A DNA stretch of 8,068 nt from JBOGTC01 sp050692055 (GTDB lineage Bacteria; Chloroflexota; Limnocylindria; QHBO01), in assembly GCA_050692055.1 (NCBI GenBank), contig JBOGTC010000006.1:1-8068 (forward strand). Reading direction: 5' to 3'. The position numbers and the translations under genes are program-made. Of the stretch, positions 1 through 7,906 are shown piece after piece. Each line of letters begins with the position of its first letter. The stretch's first letter is position 1. The notes below the pieces were generated by a model. It was not told the origin of the DNA. It saw only the letters and a list, made by a program, of their open reading frames with translations, and did not search any database.

Positions 1-1185
1 GGCCAGCACCGTGCCCCGACGCACCGGGCGCTGGCCAAGGCTCGAGGCGAGCGCGGTCGCCACGGCCAGGTCCGCCGCCGGCTCTTCGATGCGCAGCCCC
101 CCGGCGACGTTCACGTACACGTCGTGCCCGGTCAGGTTGAGACCCGCGTGCCGCGCCAGCACGGCGATCAGCATCAGTACCCGGTTCACGTCGATCCCGG
201 TCGTCGCGCGCCGCGGCGAGCCGTAGCTGGCCGGCGCCACCAGCGCCTGGATCTCGACGGCCAACGGGCGAGTCCCCTCGAGAGCGATCGTGACCGCGCT
301 GCCCGCCGTGGGCGTCTCGTCCGATTCGAAGAAGAAGCGGCTCGCGTCCTCGACCTCCACCAGTCCCTCGCCGCGCATTTCCAGCACGCCGACCTCGTCG
401 GTGGAGCCGAACCTGTTCTTCGCCGCGCGCAGGAGGCGGGTCGAGCCGAGACGCTCGCCCTCCACGTAGATCACCGCATCCACCAGGTGCTCGAGCGTCC
501 GGGGCCCGGCCACGGTACCTTCCTTGGTCACGTGGCCCACCAGCGCGACGCAGGTCCGTCCCGCCTTGGCGACCTCGGCCAGGCGTGACGCGACCTCCCG
601 CACCTGACCGACACTCCCCGCCGGACCGCCCAGGTCGGCACTCGCCATGGTCTGCACGCTGTCGACGATCGCCAGCGCCGGCGCGGCGGATTCGATGGCC
701 CCGAGGGCGATCTCGAGCTCCGTGGTCGCAACCAGTCCCAGCCCGTCGGCCACGGCACCCACTCGCTCGGCGCGGCCGCGCACCTGCGCGGCGGACTCCT
801 CGCCGGTGACATACAGGACCGCTGCGCCGCCGCGCGCGAGACGCGCCGCCAGCTGCAGCAGCAGCGTCGACTTCCCGATCCCAGGGTCGCCGCCGAACAG
901 GACGATCGAGCCCGGCACGAAGCCCCCGCCGAGAACTCGGTCAGCTTCGCCCATGCCGGACGAGAGGCGCGCCGCCTCGGCGCTCTCGACCTCGCCGATC
1001 TGCTCGATGGCGGCCGCGCCACCGACCGCGCGTGCGGCGGAGACCTGCTTGCGGCTCACGGCGCGCGGAGCGGCGACGGTCTCGACCAGCGTGTTCCAGG
1101 CAGCACAGCCCGGGCACTGCCCGGCCCACTTGGGCGAGGCGGCACCGCATTGCTGGCAGACGTAGGAGGTGCGAACGGCTGGCAC
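1..1185 (-). CDS. radA: DNA repair protein RadA (branch-migration ATPase), C-terminus cut off by window edge
   Basis: RadA is a RecA-like hexameric ATPase that processes branched intermediates in homologous recombination. The 395 visible residues show the family order. A C4 zinc finger lies at the N-terminus (C10, C13, C24, C27, spacing CxxC-x10-CxxC). It is followed by Walker A GDPGIGKS (99-106, K105), Walker B AIVDSVQT (D175), a GHVTKEG segment (217-223) and the RadA-specific KNRFG motif (256-260). The Lon-like C-terminal domain begins after that and is truncated at position 1; about 60 residues of a usual 450-460 are missing. GTG at 1185 is the only plausible start, because an in-frame TAA lies 11 codons upstream and the zinc finger begins 9 residues after the GTG. 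No convincing ribosome-binding site precedes it. It lies 49 bases after the clpC stop on the same strand, so cotranscription with clpC is likely. The clpC-radA neighbourhood is also known from Firmicutes. The identification is firm. Confidence 0.97.
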   Translation of the reverse strand, partial: MPAVRTSYVCQQCGAASPKWAGQCPGCAAWNTLVETVAAPRAVSRKQVSAARAVGGAAAIEQIGEVESAEAARLSSGMGEADRVLGGGFVPGSIVLFGGDPGIGKSTLLLQLAARLARGGAAVLYVTGEESAAQVRGRAERVGAVADGLGLVATTELEIALGAIESAAPALAIVDSVQTMASADLGGPAGSVGQVREVASRLAEVAKAGRTCVALVGHVTKEGTVAGPRTLEHLVDAVIYVEGERLGSTRLLRAAKNRFGSTDEVGVLEMRGEGLVEVEDASRFFFESDETPTAGSAVTIALEGTRPLAVEIQALVAPASYGSPRRATTGIDVNRVLMLIAVLARHAGLNLTGHDVYVNVAGGLRIEEPAADLAVATALASSLGQRPVRRGTVLA

Positions 1186-1202
1186 GCGCCGCCCATCTTG
1201 CC

Positions 1203-1224
1203 ACGCGGCGACTTACCGCCGCGT
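1203..1224 (-). promoter_or_regulatory. Intercistronic hairpin between clpC and radA
   Basis: A perfect 8-bp inverted repeat, ACGCGGCG / CGCCGCGT, encloses a 6-base loop in the 49-base gap between the clpC stop and the radA GTG. In the transcript it ends 17 bases before the GTG. No U-run follows, so it is not a classical terminator. It overlaps a second possible stem (GCCGC/GCGGC, just after the clpC stop), and the two cannot form together. It may tune radA expression or protect the upstream mRNA. The structure is seen; the role is inference. Confidence 0.45.
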
Positions 1225-1234
1225 TATCGGCGGC

Positions 1235-3715
<2,481 letters not shown>

Positions 3716-3761
3716 GGTTGCCAGCTTCTGCGCTGAGTACGTCCTACCGAGTGTACGGCAC

Positions 3762-3784
3762 GCGCGCTGCCCGATGCTGCGCGC
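3762..3784 (-). promoter_or_regulatory. GC-rich hairpin in the clpC leader
   Basis: Two GCGCGC arms separated by 11 bases can form a 6-bp stem, 7 bp with a U-G pair, about 46 bases before the clpC ATG. GC repeats of this kind arise easily by chance in such a genome. The hairpin matters only if the transcript starts upstream of it, which I cannot establish. Confidence 0.2.
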
Positions 3785-3799
3785 AACGTTCAGATCGCA

Positions 3800-3820
3800 T
3801 TCCGTATCCCTAATACGAAA
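3800..3820 (-). promoter_or_regulatory. Operator-like inverted repeat upstream of clpC
   Basis: CGTAT-N5-ATACG (3803-3807 and 3813-3817) is a perfect 5-bp inverted repeat. Two further matching pairs flank it beyond one mismatch, so it reads TT-x-CGTAT-N5-ATACG-x-AA. It is conspicuously AT-rich against its surroundings and lies about 85 bases upstream of the clpC ATG. That position suits an operator or part of a promoter. It resembles neither the CIRCE element (TTAGCACTC-N9-GAGTGCTAA) nor the CtsR heptad repeat. The binding protein is unknown and the function is inferred from symmetry and position only. Confidence 0.35.
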
Positions 3821-3857
3821 GACGGTGGCGATTCGCTCACCGTTGCGCCCGAAACGG

Positions 3858-3888
3858 CGAAGCGGGCCCGCCTCGCGGACCCGCCTTC
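3858..3888 (-). terminator. Terminator-like hairpin after the S1 gene
   Basis: A 10-bp GC-rich stem (3862-3871 with 3875-3884) with a 3-base loop begins about 40 bases after the S1 stop. GAA/TTC extends it beyond a one-base bulge. The one imperfect pair is G-U in the - strand RNA but a C-A mismatch in + strand RNA, so the structure favours the - direction. Only a weak U-containing stretch follows, so it may be a weak terminator or an RNA-end stabiliser. It separates S1 from clpC and suggests that clpC has its own promoter within 3716-3857. Confidence 0.55.
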
Positions 3889-3926
3889 GGTCGCTCAGGG
3901 TGCCGCCGGTCGCGGCTCGCATCCGG

Positions 3927-5825
3927 TCAGGCCTTTGCCTTCTCCTCTTCCGGCACGGCCTCGCCCTTAGCAGCCTCGTCAGTGGCGGCGGTCTTCGCTG
4001 CGGGAACAGCCTCGGCCTCCACGGTCGTGGCCAGCTCCACGGCCTCTGGCTCGGCAGGCTTTGGCTCCTCGGCCGCTTCAGGTGCCTCGGCCGCTTCAGG
4101 TGCCTCGGCCTCCTGGGCGGCGGCCCCCGCGTCCGCGACCTGCTCGGGCGGCGGTGCGCCGTTCTTCGAGTCGCGGAACTGGTCCAGCAGGCCTGACTCG
4201 GCGAAGGCGGCGGCCATCGTGTTGTCGATGCCGCCCTCCGGCTCGGCGGTGGCATCCTCCAGCCGATACTCGAACCGATCGCGGGGCCCGCGTCGCTCAC
4301 GGCGTGGTCGATCCTCGCGCGGCGCCGGGGCCGGCCGGTCCTCGGCCTGTTTCAGGCTGAGCCCGAGCCGATGGCGCTCGGAGTCGAGGCTGATGATCTT
4401 CAGCTTGACCTGTTCCCCCTCCTTGACGACATCGCCCGGATGGGCGACTCGCTGGTGGCTCAGCTCGCTGATATGAATGAGGCCCTCGAGGCCCTCCTCT
4501 ACGCGGACGAAGGCGCCGAAGTTGACGAGCTTGGTGACCGTGCCGTCGATCAGGTCGCCGATCGTGTACTTGGCGACCGACTCCTGCCACGGATCCGGCT
4601 GCAGCCGGCGAATCGAGAGGCTGATGCGGCCGCGCTCGTGGTTGATGTCGATGACCTCGGCCTCGACCTCGTCACCGATGTTGTGCGCCGTCTCGGGGTT
4701 GTTGACCTTGTTCCAGGACAGCTCGCTCTTGTGGACGAGGCCGTCGATCCCGCCGAGATCCACGAAGACGCCGAACGGGGCGATGCTGCGCACGACACCG
4801 GTCACCCGCTGCCCGACCTGCAGGCTGCTGAACAGCTCGTCGCGCTTCTCGCGGCGCTCCTCGTAGAGCGCCACCTTCTCCGACAGGATCAGCCGGTTCG
4901 CCTTGCGGTTGACCTCGAGAATCTTCAGACGCAGGGTGCGGCCGACGAACGGCTGGAGCTTCTCGGCGATCTCCTGCGCGGCGTCGCGTGGCTGCTCGTC
5001 CCGCGGGCGACGCGGGAAGTCGACGATCTGGCTGATCGGCACGAAGCCGCGCACGCCGAGGTCGACGATGAGTCCGCCCTTGTTGTGATCGATGACGCGA
5101 GCCTCGACGATCTCGCCGGCGTCGAATCGCTCTTGCATGCCGCGCCACTTGCGCTCGAGCCCGGCACGGCGCAGCGACAGGACCGCGTGGCCCTCGGGCG
5201 ACTCCGGCTGCAGGACGTAGACGAGCACCTCGTCGCCGATCTTGAGCTCCGGGCGGCTGTCCTCGCCGTCGCGCGGGCCGCGGCGGCTGATCAGCTCGCG
5301 GTTGCTGACGACGCCCTCGCTCTTGCCGCCGAAGTCGACCAGCAGCTCATCGGGATCGATGCGGACGACGGTGCCCTCGACCACGTCCCCATGCTTGGGG
5401 CTCTTGACCTCGTGATCGGGATGCTCCATCAGCTCCGCCATCGTCATCGGCTCGTCGAATTCGGGCACCGCGGCGGCGGGTGGGAGTGCCTCGGTCTCCT
5501 CGGTGGCAGGCGCTGCCTCGGCCGCCGGAGGCGGCGGGGCACCGGCTGCGACGGCCTGATCGGCTTCATCGGCTTCATCGGCTTCATCGGCCTCAGTGGC
5601 CTGCGACTCGGACGGCCCGTCGGCTGGTGCCGATGCCGCGACCTCGGCCTCCGTCTCCGTCTCGGTCGGCTCCTGGTGCTGCTCCGGCTGCTCCTGCTCG
5701 GGCTCCCTGGCCGCCGCCTCGGCCTGGGGCTGAGGCTCCTCGACGGGCTGCGACTCCGCGGCGGCCGTGGGCTTCTGCTCGGGCTCCTCGACGCGCGATG
5801 TCGCCTGGTTGGTCTCGTCGGTCAA
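3927..5825 (-). CDS. rpsA: 30S ribosomal protein S1-like, four S1 domains with acidic low-complexity tails
   Basis: The product binds mRNA through OB-fold S1 domains and should help load mRNA on the 30S subunit. From the TTG at 5825 it has 632 residues. Residues 1-143 are Glu/Ala/Pro/Gln-rich with no fold signature and include an EAD tandem repeat (78-89). Four S1 domains follow: about 145-219 (HGDVVEGTVVRI), 235-317 (GEIVEARVIDHNKGGLIVDL), 334-407 (GQRVTGVVRSIAPFGVFVDL) and 421-493 (GDLIDGTVTKLVNFGAFVRV). An Arg/Pro-rich linker (496-517) leads to a second Glu/Ala/Pro-rich tail (568-632). Four domains, not the six of E. coli, is common outside Proteobacteria. AGGAG at 5837-5841 precedes the TTG by 11 bases. 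In-frame TTG codons at 5864, 5867 and 5870 lie closer to a GGAGG and would add 13-15 residues, so the start is uncertain; an internal ATG at residue 127 or 129 would drop the acidic extension. It is divergent from the glycosylase gene and upstream of clpC. Confidence 0.93.
   Translation of the reverse strand: MTDETNQATSRVEEPEQKPTAAAESQPVEEPQPQAEAAAREPEQEQPEQHQEPTETETEAEVAASAPADGPSESQATEADEADEADEADQAVAAGAPPPPAAEAAPATEETEALPPAAAVPEFDEPMTMAELMEHPDHEVKSPKHGDVVEGTVVRIDPDELLVDFGGKSEGVVSNRELISRRGPRDGEDSRPELKIGDEVLVYVLQPESPEGHAVLSLRRAGLERKWRGMQERFDAGEIVEARVIDHNKGGLIVDLGVRGFVPISQIVDFPRRPRDEQPRDAAQEIAEKLQPFVGRTLRLKILEVNRKANRLILSEKVALYEERREKRDELFSSLQVGQRVTGVVRSIAPFGVFVDLGGIDGLVHKSELSWNKVNNPETAHNIGDEVEAEVIDINHERGRISLSIRRLQPDPWQESVAKYTIGDLIDGTVTKLVNFGAFVRVEEGLEGLIHISELSHQRVAHPGDVVKEGEQVKLKIISLDSERHRLGLSLKQAEDRPAPAPREDRPRRERRGPRDRFEYRLEDATAEPEGGIDNTMAAAFAESGLLDQFRDSKNGAPPPEQVADAGAAAQEAEAPEAAEAPEAAEEPKPAEPEAVELATTVEAEAVPAAKTAATDEAAKGEAVPEEEKAKA
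4067..4110. repeat. 18-base tandem repeat in the S1 C-terminal tail
   Basis: Two perfect copies of CCTCGGCCGCTTCAGGTG (4067-4084 and 4085-4102) are followed by eight bases of a third. They lie inside the S1 gene and encode the repeated APEAAE segment of the acidic C-terminal tail near residues 575-587. Identity at the DNA level, including third positions, points to recent slippage duplication. Copy number may vary between related strains. Confidence 0.8.
5559..5591. repeat. 9-base tandem repeat in the S1 N-terminal extension
   Basis: The unit CGGCTTCAT is repeated three times without change at 5561-5587, with partial units on both sides, giving 33 bases of period 9. It keeps the S1 reading frame and encodes Glu-Ala-Asp repeats at about residues 78-89. 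The lack of silent differences suggests recent replication slippage. Confidence 0.85.
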
Positions 5826-5836
5826 GTGTCTGTACG

Positions 5837-5841
5837 CTCCT
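5837..5841 (-). promoter_or_regulatory. Ribosome-binding site supporting the TTG start at 5825
   Basis: AGGAG on the - strand lies 11 bases before the TTG at 5825. The spacing is a little long but workable. It competes with a GGAGG at 5874-5878, which sits 3, 6 or 9 bases before in-frame TTG codons. Confidence 0.5.
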
Positions 5842-5861
5842 GTTTGGTCAGAGTCCGCCGG

Positions 5862-5891
5862 CAACAACAACGCCCTCCGCACGGAGGGCGT
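5862..5891 (-). promoter_or_regulatory. Leader hairpin before S1: attenuator or ribosome-binding-site sequestering element
   Basis: The repeat ACGCCCTCCG / CGGAGGGCGT (5870-5879 with 5882-5891) forms a 10-bp stem with a 2-base loop. In - strand RNA it is followed by TTGTTGTTG (5870-5862, its first base shared with the stem), which resembles a weak rho-independent terminator. No - strand gene lies upstream to be terminated, so the element belongs to the S1 leader. Its 3' arm contains GGAGG, a full anti-Shine-Dalgarno match, in front of TTG codons in frame with S1. Pairing would hide that site. S1 genes are known to be autoregulated in other bacteria; whether this hairpin does so is inference. 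Confidence 0.55.
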
Positions 5892-6050
5892 GATCGCCAA
5901 TCGAGGCTTCGCAGGTGCTGCCTGGTGGTCGTACGGACGACTCGGTGCTCCTCGTGCTTTCGATGGGACGACTCGCGCGCTCACGCACGGCTATACGGTT
6001 GTCTGCCACGCGGCCGGCGTAGCATACCATACGGTCAATGGGGTCCCCTC
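5892..6050. promoter_or_regulatory. Divergent intergenic region between the S1 and glycosylase genes
   Basis: These bases should contain the promoters of both divergent genes. AT-richer patches stand out (GGCTATACGG near 5990-5999 and GCATACCATACGG near 6022-6034), but I could not pair either with a convincing -35 box at normal spacing. The 10-base sequence GGACGACTCG occurs twice in direct orientation at 5935-5944 and 5966-5975, 31 bases apart. I see no small gene here. Confidence 0.35.
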
Positions 6051-6869
6051 GTGCCTGAGCTGCCCGACCTGACGGTTGTCGCCGAGGAGCTCGCCAGCCG
6101 CATCGCCGGCAGGAGGGTCGAGGACGCCAGCACGCCGACCCCCATCCTGCTCCGCGCCACTCCCGACGAGCTCGCCGGCATCATCGGCAGCACGCTGGGC
6201 GCTGCCAGTCGACGCGGTAAGTTCCTGCTCCTGCCCTTCGTGCGCGCCGGACGGACGGACGCCGTGCTGGCCGCCAATGCGATGCTGGCCGGGCGTTTCT
6301 GGCTGGTGGATAGTGGCGACCGCGTGCGCGCCCGCACCGGGCTGCGGCTGCGTTTGGATGACGGCTCCGAGCTGCGCTATGTCGACCGCGAGATGCTCGG
6401 CAAGCTCTACCTCGTCGCCCCCGCGTCGCTCAACGGCATCCCCGGCTGGGCCGAGATGGGGCCCGATGCCGACAACCCGGAGCTCACGCTCGAGCGCTTC
6501 CGCGAACGCATCCGACGGCATCCCGGGGAGCTGAAGCCGCTGCTGCGCAACAGCCGGTTCGTCGCGGGCATCGGCAACGCCTACAGCGACGAGATCCTGT
6601 GGGAGGCTCGACTGGCTCCATTCCGCCGTCGCAGCACGCTGGGGGCGGACGAGATCGAGCGGCTCTATGATGCGATGCGCTCCGTCCTGGCCGACGGCGT
6701 GGCCCGTCTCCGCACCCTGGTGCCGCCCGACATCCAGACGCAGCACCGCGAGTTTCTCAAGGTTCATCTGCGCGGCGGCGAGCCGTGCCCCCGCTGCGGG
6801 CGGCCGCTGCGCCAGATCGGCGGGCGCGAGGCGACCACGTTCTGCCGTACCTGCCAGCCGCCGATCTGA
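6051..6869 (+). CDS. mutM: Fpg/Nei-family DNA glycosylase/AP lyase (formamidopyrimidine-DNA glycosylase-like)
   Basis: Enzymes of this family excise oxidised bases and cleave the resulting abasic site during base excision repair. The 272-residue product starts MPELPDLT. P2 is the expected Schiff-base nucleophile and E3 the catalytic acid, which fixes the start at GTG 6051, since Pro must follow the initiator. K57 in RRGKF matches the conserved beta-hairpin lysine. The helix-two-turn-helix region includes VAGIGNAYSDEIL (171-183). A C-terminal zinc finger has C246, C249, C265 and C268, with R259 in the position of the catalytic finger arginine. The canonical HLGM(T/S)G segment reads NAMLAG (76-81), and MPELPE reads MPELPD. 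This points to a divergent Fpg/Nei branch and not textbook MutM, so substrate preference is uncertain. A GGGG stretch is the only possible ribosome-binding site. The gene is divergent from S1 and convergent with the LysM gene. Confidence 0.9.
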   Translation: MPELPDLTVVAEELASRIAGRRVEDASTPTPILLRATPDELAGIIGSTLGAASRRGKFLLLPFVRAGRTDAVLAANAMLAGRFWLVDSGDRVRARTGLRLRLDDGSELRYVDREMLGKLYLVAPASLNGIPGWAEMGPDADNPELTLERFRERIRRHPGELKPLLRNSRFVAGIGNAYSDEILWEARLAPFRRRSTLGADEIERLYDAMRSVLADGVARLRTLVPPDIQTQHREFLKVHLRGGEPCPRCGRPLRQIGGREATTFCRTCQPPI

Positions 6870-6883
6870 TTGGGCCGCCCCGC

Positions 6884-7597
6884 TCAGGGAATGACAAGCT
6901 GCTGACCGATGAAAATGGTGTTCGGGTCCTCGATGTCGTTGGCCGCCTGCAGCGCGGCGGTGGTGGTCCCGAACTGGGCGGCGATAGCCGCCAGCGTATC
7001 CCCTTCCTGGACGACATAGGTCTGCACTGGCGGGGGCGGAGGCACCGTCGGCGTCGGAGTCGGCTGGGGCGTGGGGGCAAGGGTCGGAGCCGGCGTGGGC
7101 GACGGCGTGGGACTGGGGCTCGGGCTCGGCGACGTGGTGGGGCTTGGAGTCGGCCGGCGCGTGGGGCTGGGCGACGGATCGCCGGGCCCAACGAGCGCCG
7201 CGCCGTCCTCGCCTCTCAATGCCGCACTGGCGACCGCGATGCCACCGGCCCCGAGCAGCACGACGCCGAGCCCAACGGCCAGCAGCCGTGCGACGTCCGC
7301 GCGGCGCGCCTGCCCTGCGATCCCGCGCCAGGCAGGCTGCGGGGTCAGCACCATGCGCGTTGAGATCAGGCCGTCACCGATCGGCACCAGCCGCGGCCGC
7401 GCCCCGCCCGTGCGAGCCTCGTGCCCGAGAAACCGCTCGCAGCGCTGGTGCGCATCGGTAAGGCAGACCCGCACCTGCTGATAGCGCTCGAGGCTGGTCG
7501 GCGGCTGCTCAGCGTGGCACCGATGCCCGGGATCGGCGCCATCGACGGCCGTTCGGCCGTCGACCGCCAGCGCGAGCAGCGGGCAGACTCGGTCCAC
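6884..7597 (-). CDS. Membrane-anchored LysM-domain protein with N-terminal Cys/His module
   Basis: This is probably an envelope protein that binds peptidoglycan. The 237-residue product has four parts. The N-terminal module has C5, H25, C27, H28, C45, H50 and C53, a pattern that could bind zinc; I recall similar modules in Chloroflexota LysM proteins but could not check. One hydrophobic helix follows (105-127). Next is a Pro/Ser/Thr linker (141-190) of mostly PSP and PTP repeats. Last is a LysM domain (193-237) with TYVVQEGDTLAAIAAQF and a terminal IGQQLVIP. The arrangement suggests the Cys/His module is inside and LysM outside. GTG at 7597 was chosen because the Cys/His module begins four residues later and frames further upstream run into the rrn terminator and 5S gene. 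An in-frame TTG at 7615 is possible. No ribosome-binding site is visible. TATATG lies 8 bases before the GTG, so a leaderless or near-leaderless transcript is possible. It begins 18 bases beyond the rrn terminator hairpin. Confidence 0.82.
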   Translation of the reverse strand: MDRVCPLLALAVDGRTAVDGADPGHRCHAEQPPTSLERYQQVRVCLTDAHQRCERFLGHEARTGGARPRLVPIGDGLISTRMVLTPQPAWRGIAGQARRADVARLLAVGLGVVLLGAGGIAVASAALRGEDGAALVGPGDPSPSPTRRPTPSPTTSPSPSPSPTPSPTPAPTLAPTPQPTPTPTVPPPPPVQTYVVQEGDTLAAIAAQFGTTTAALQAANDIEDPNTIFIGQQLVIP

Positions 7598-7601
7598 GTG
7601 A

Positions 7602-7643
7602 CGAGCATATAGCAAGCGCCCCACCGGCAGGCCGGCGGGGCGC
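7602..7643 (-). terminator. rrn operon terminator downstream of 5S rRNA
   Basis: A 13-bp stem (7616-7628 with 7631-7643) with a 2-base loop starts 12 bases after the 5S 3' end and is followed in the RNA by UUGCUAUAU. One pair is G-U in - strand RNA and a C-A mismatch in + strand RNA, so it is built for the - direction. The stem is very GC-rich and the U-run imperfect. The same AT-rich tail provides the TATATG just before the LysM gene start, so terminator and downstream promoter may overlap. Confidence 0.8.
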
Positions 7644-7655
7644 ACGCATGAAGAA

Positions 7656-7773
<118 letters not shown>

Positions 7774-7906
7774 TGGATCTTCAATTGTCGACAGCCGCGC
7801 TCGAGACGCGGGTGCGCGAAGGGTGGAAGCGTCGATCCATCGAGCGGCCGCATCGCCTGATGCGACCGTTCCGTCGCGTCCAGCAGCGTGCTAGTCGCGT
7901 GAACTA
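7774..7906 (-). other. 23S-5S internal transcribed spacer
   Basis: This 133-base spacer holds no tRNA and no credible ORF. It contains a small hairpin (CGCATC-GCCT-GATGCG, 7849-7864). An 8-bp inverted repeat GATGGATC/GATCCATC (7772-7779 with 7834-7841) has one arm that reaches the first two bases of 5S. Such stems may guide rRNA processing; this is inferred from position. Confidence 0.6.

Noticed and set aside
3716..3926. CIRCE or CtsR operator in front of clpC
   Set aside because: Neither the CIRCE repeat nor the GGTCAAA heptad pattern is present. The inverted repeat that is present has a different sequence.
3716..4300. Upstream extension of the clpC frame
   Set aside because: It would overlap the S1 tail and the intergenic hairpins and encodes Arg/Pro-rich low-complexity sequence. 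The conserved ClpC N-terminus begins at the ATG at 3715.
5559..5591. CRISPR-like short repeats
   Set aside because: The units are contiguous, 9 bases long, lack spacers and keep the S1 frame, so they are coding tandem repeats.
6001..6036. Sigma-70 promoter using TTGTCT (+) or TTGACC (-) as -35
   Set aside because: Neither has a -10 hexamer at 16-18 bases with an acceptable match, so no promoter is called.
4371..6050. Long + strand open frame running into the glycosylase
   Set aside because: It is antisense to S1 and merely lacks stops. The glycosylase must start at GTG 6051, because the catalytic Pro has to follow the initiator residue.
6038..6058. Six-codon ORF starting ATG and overlapping the glycosylase GTG
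   Set aside because: It is out of frame and too short to judge. No ribosome-binding site is visible, so a leader-peptide role cannot be supported.
7774..7906. tRNA gene in the 23S-5S spacer
   Set aside because: No cloverleaf, T-loop GTTCRA or acceptor stem is visible. Only small hairpins are found.
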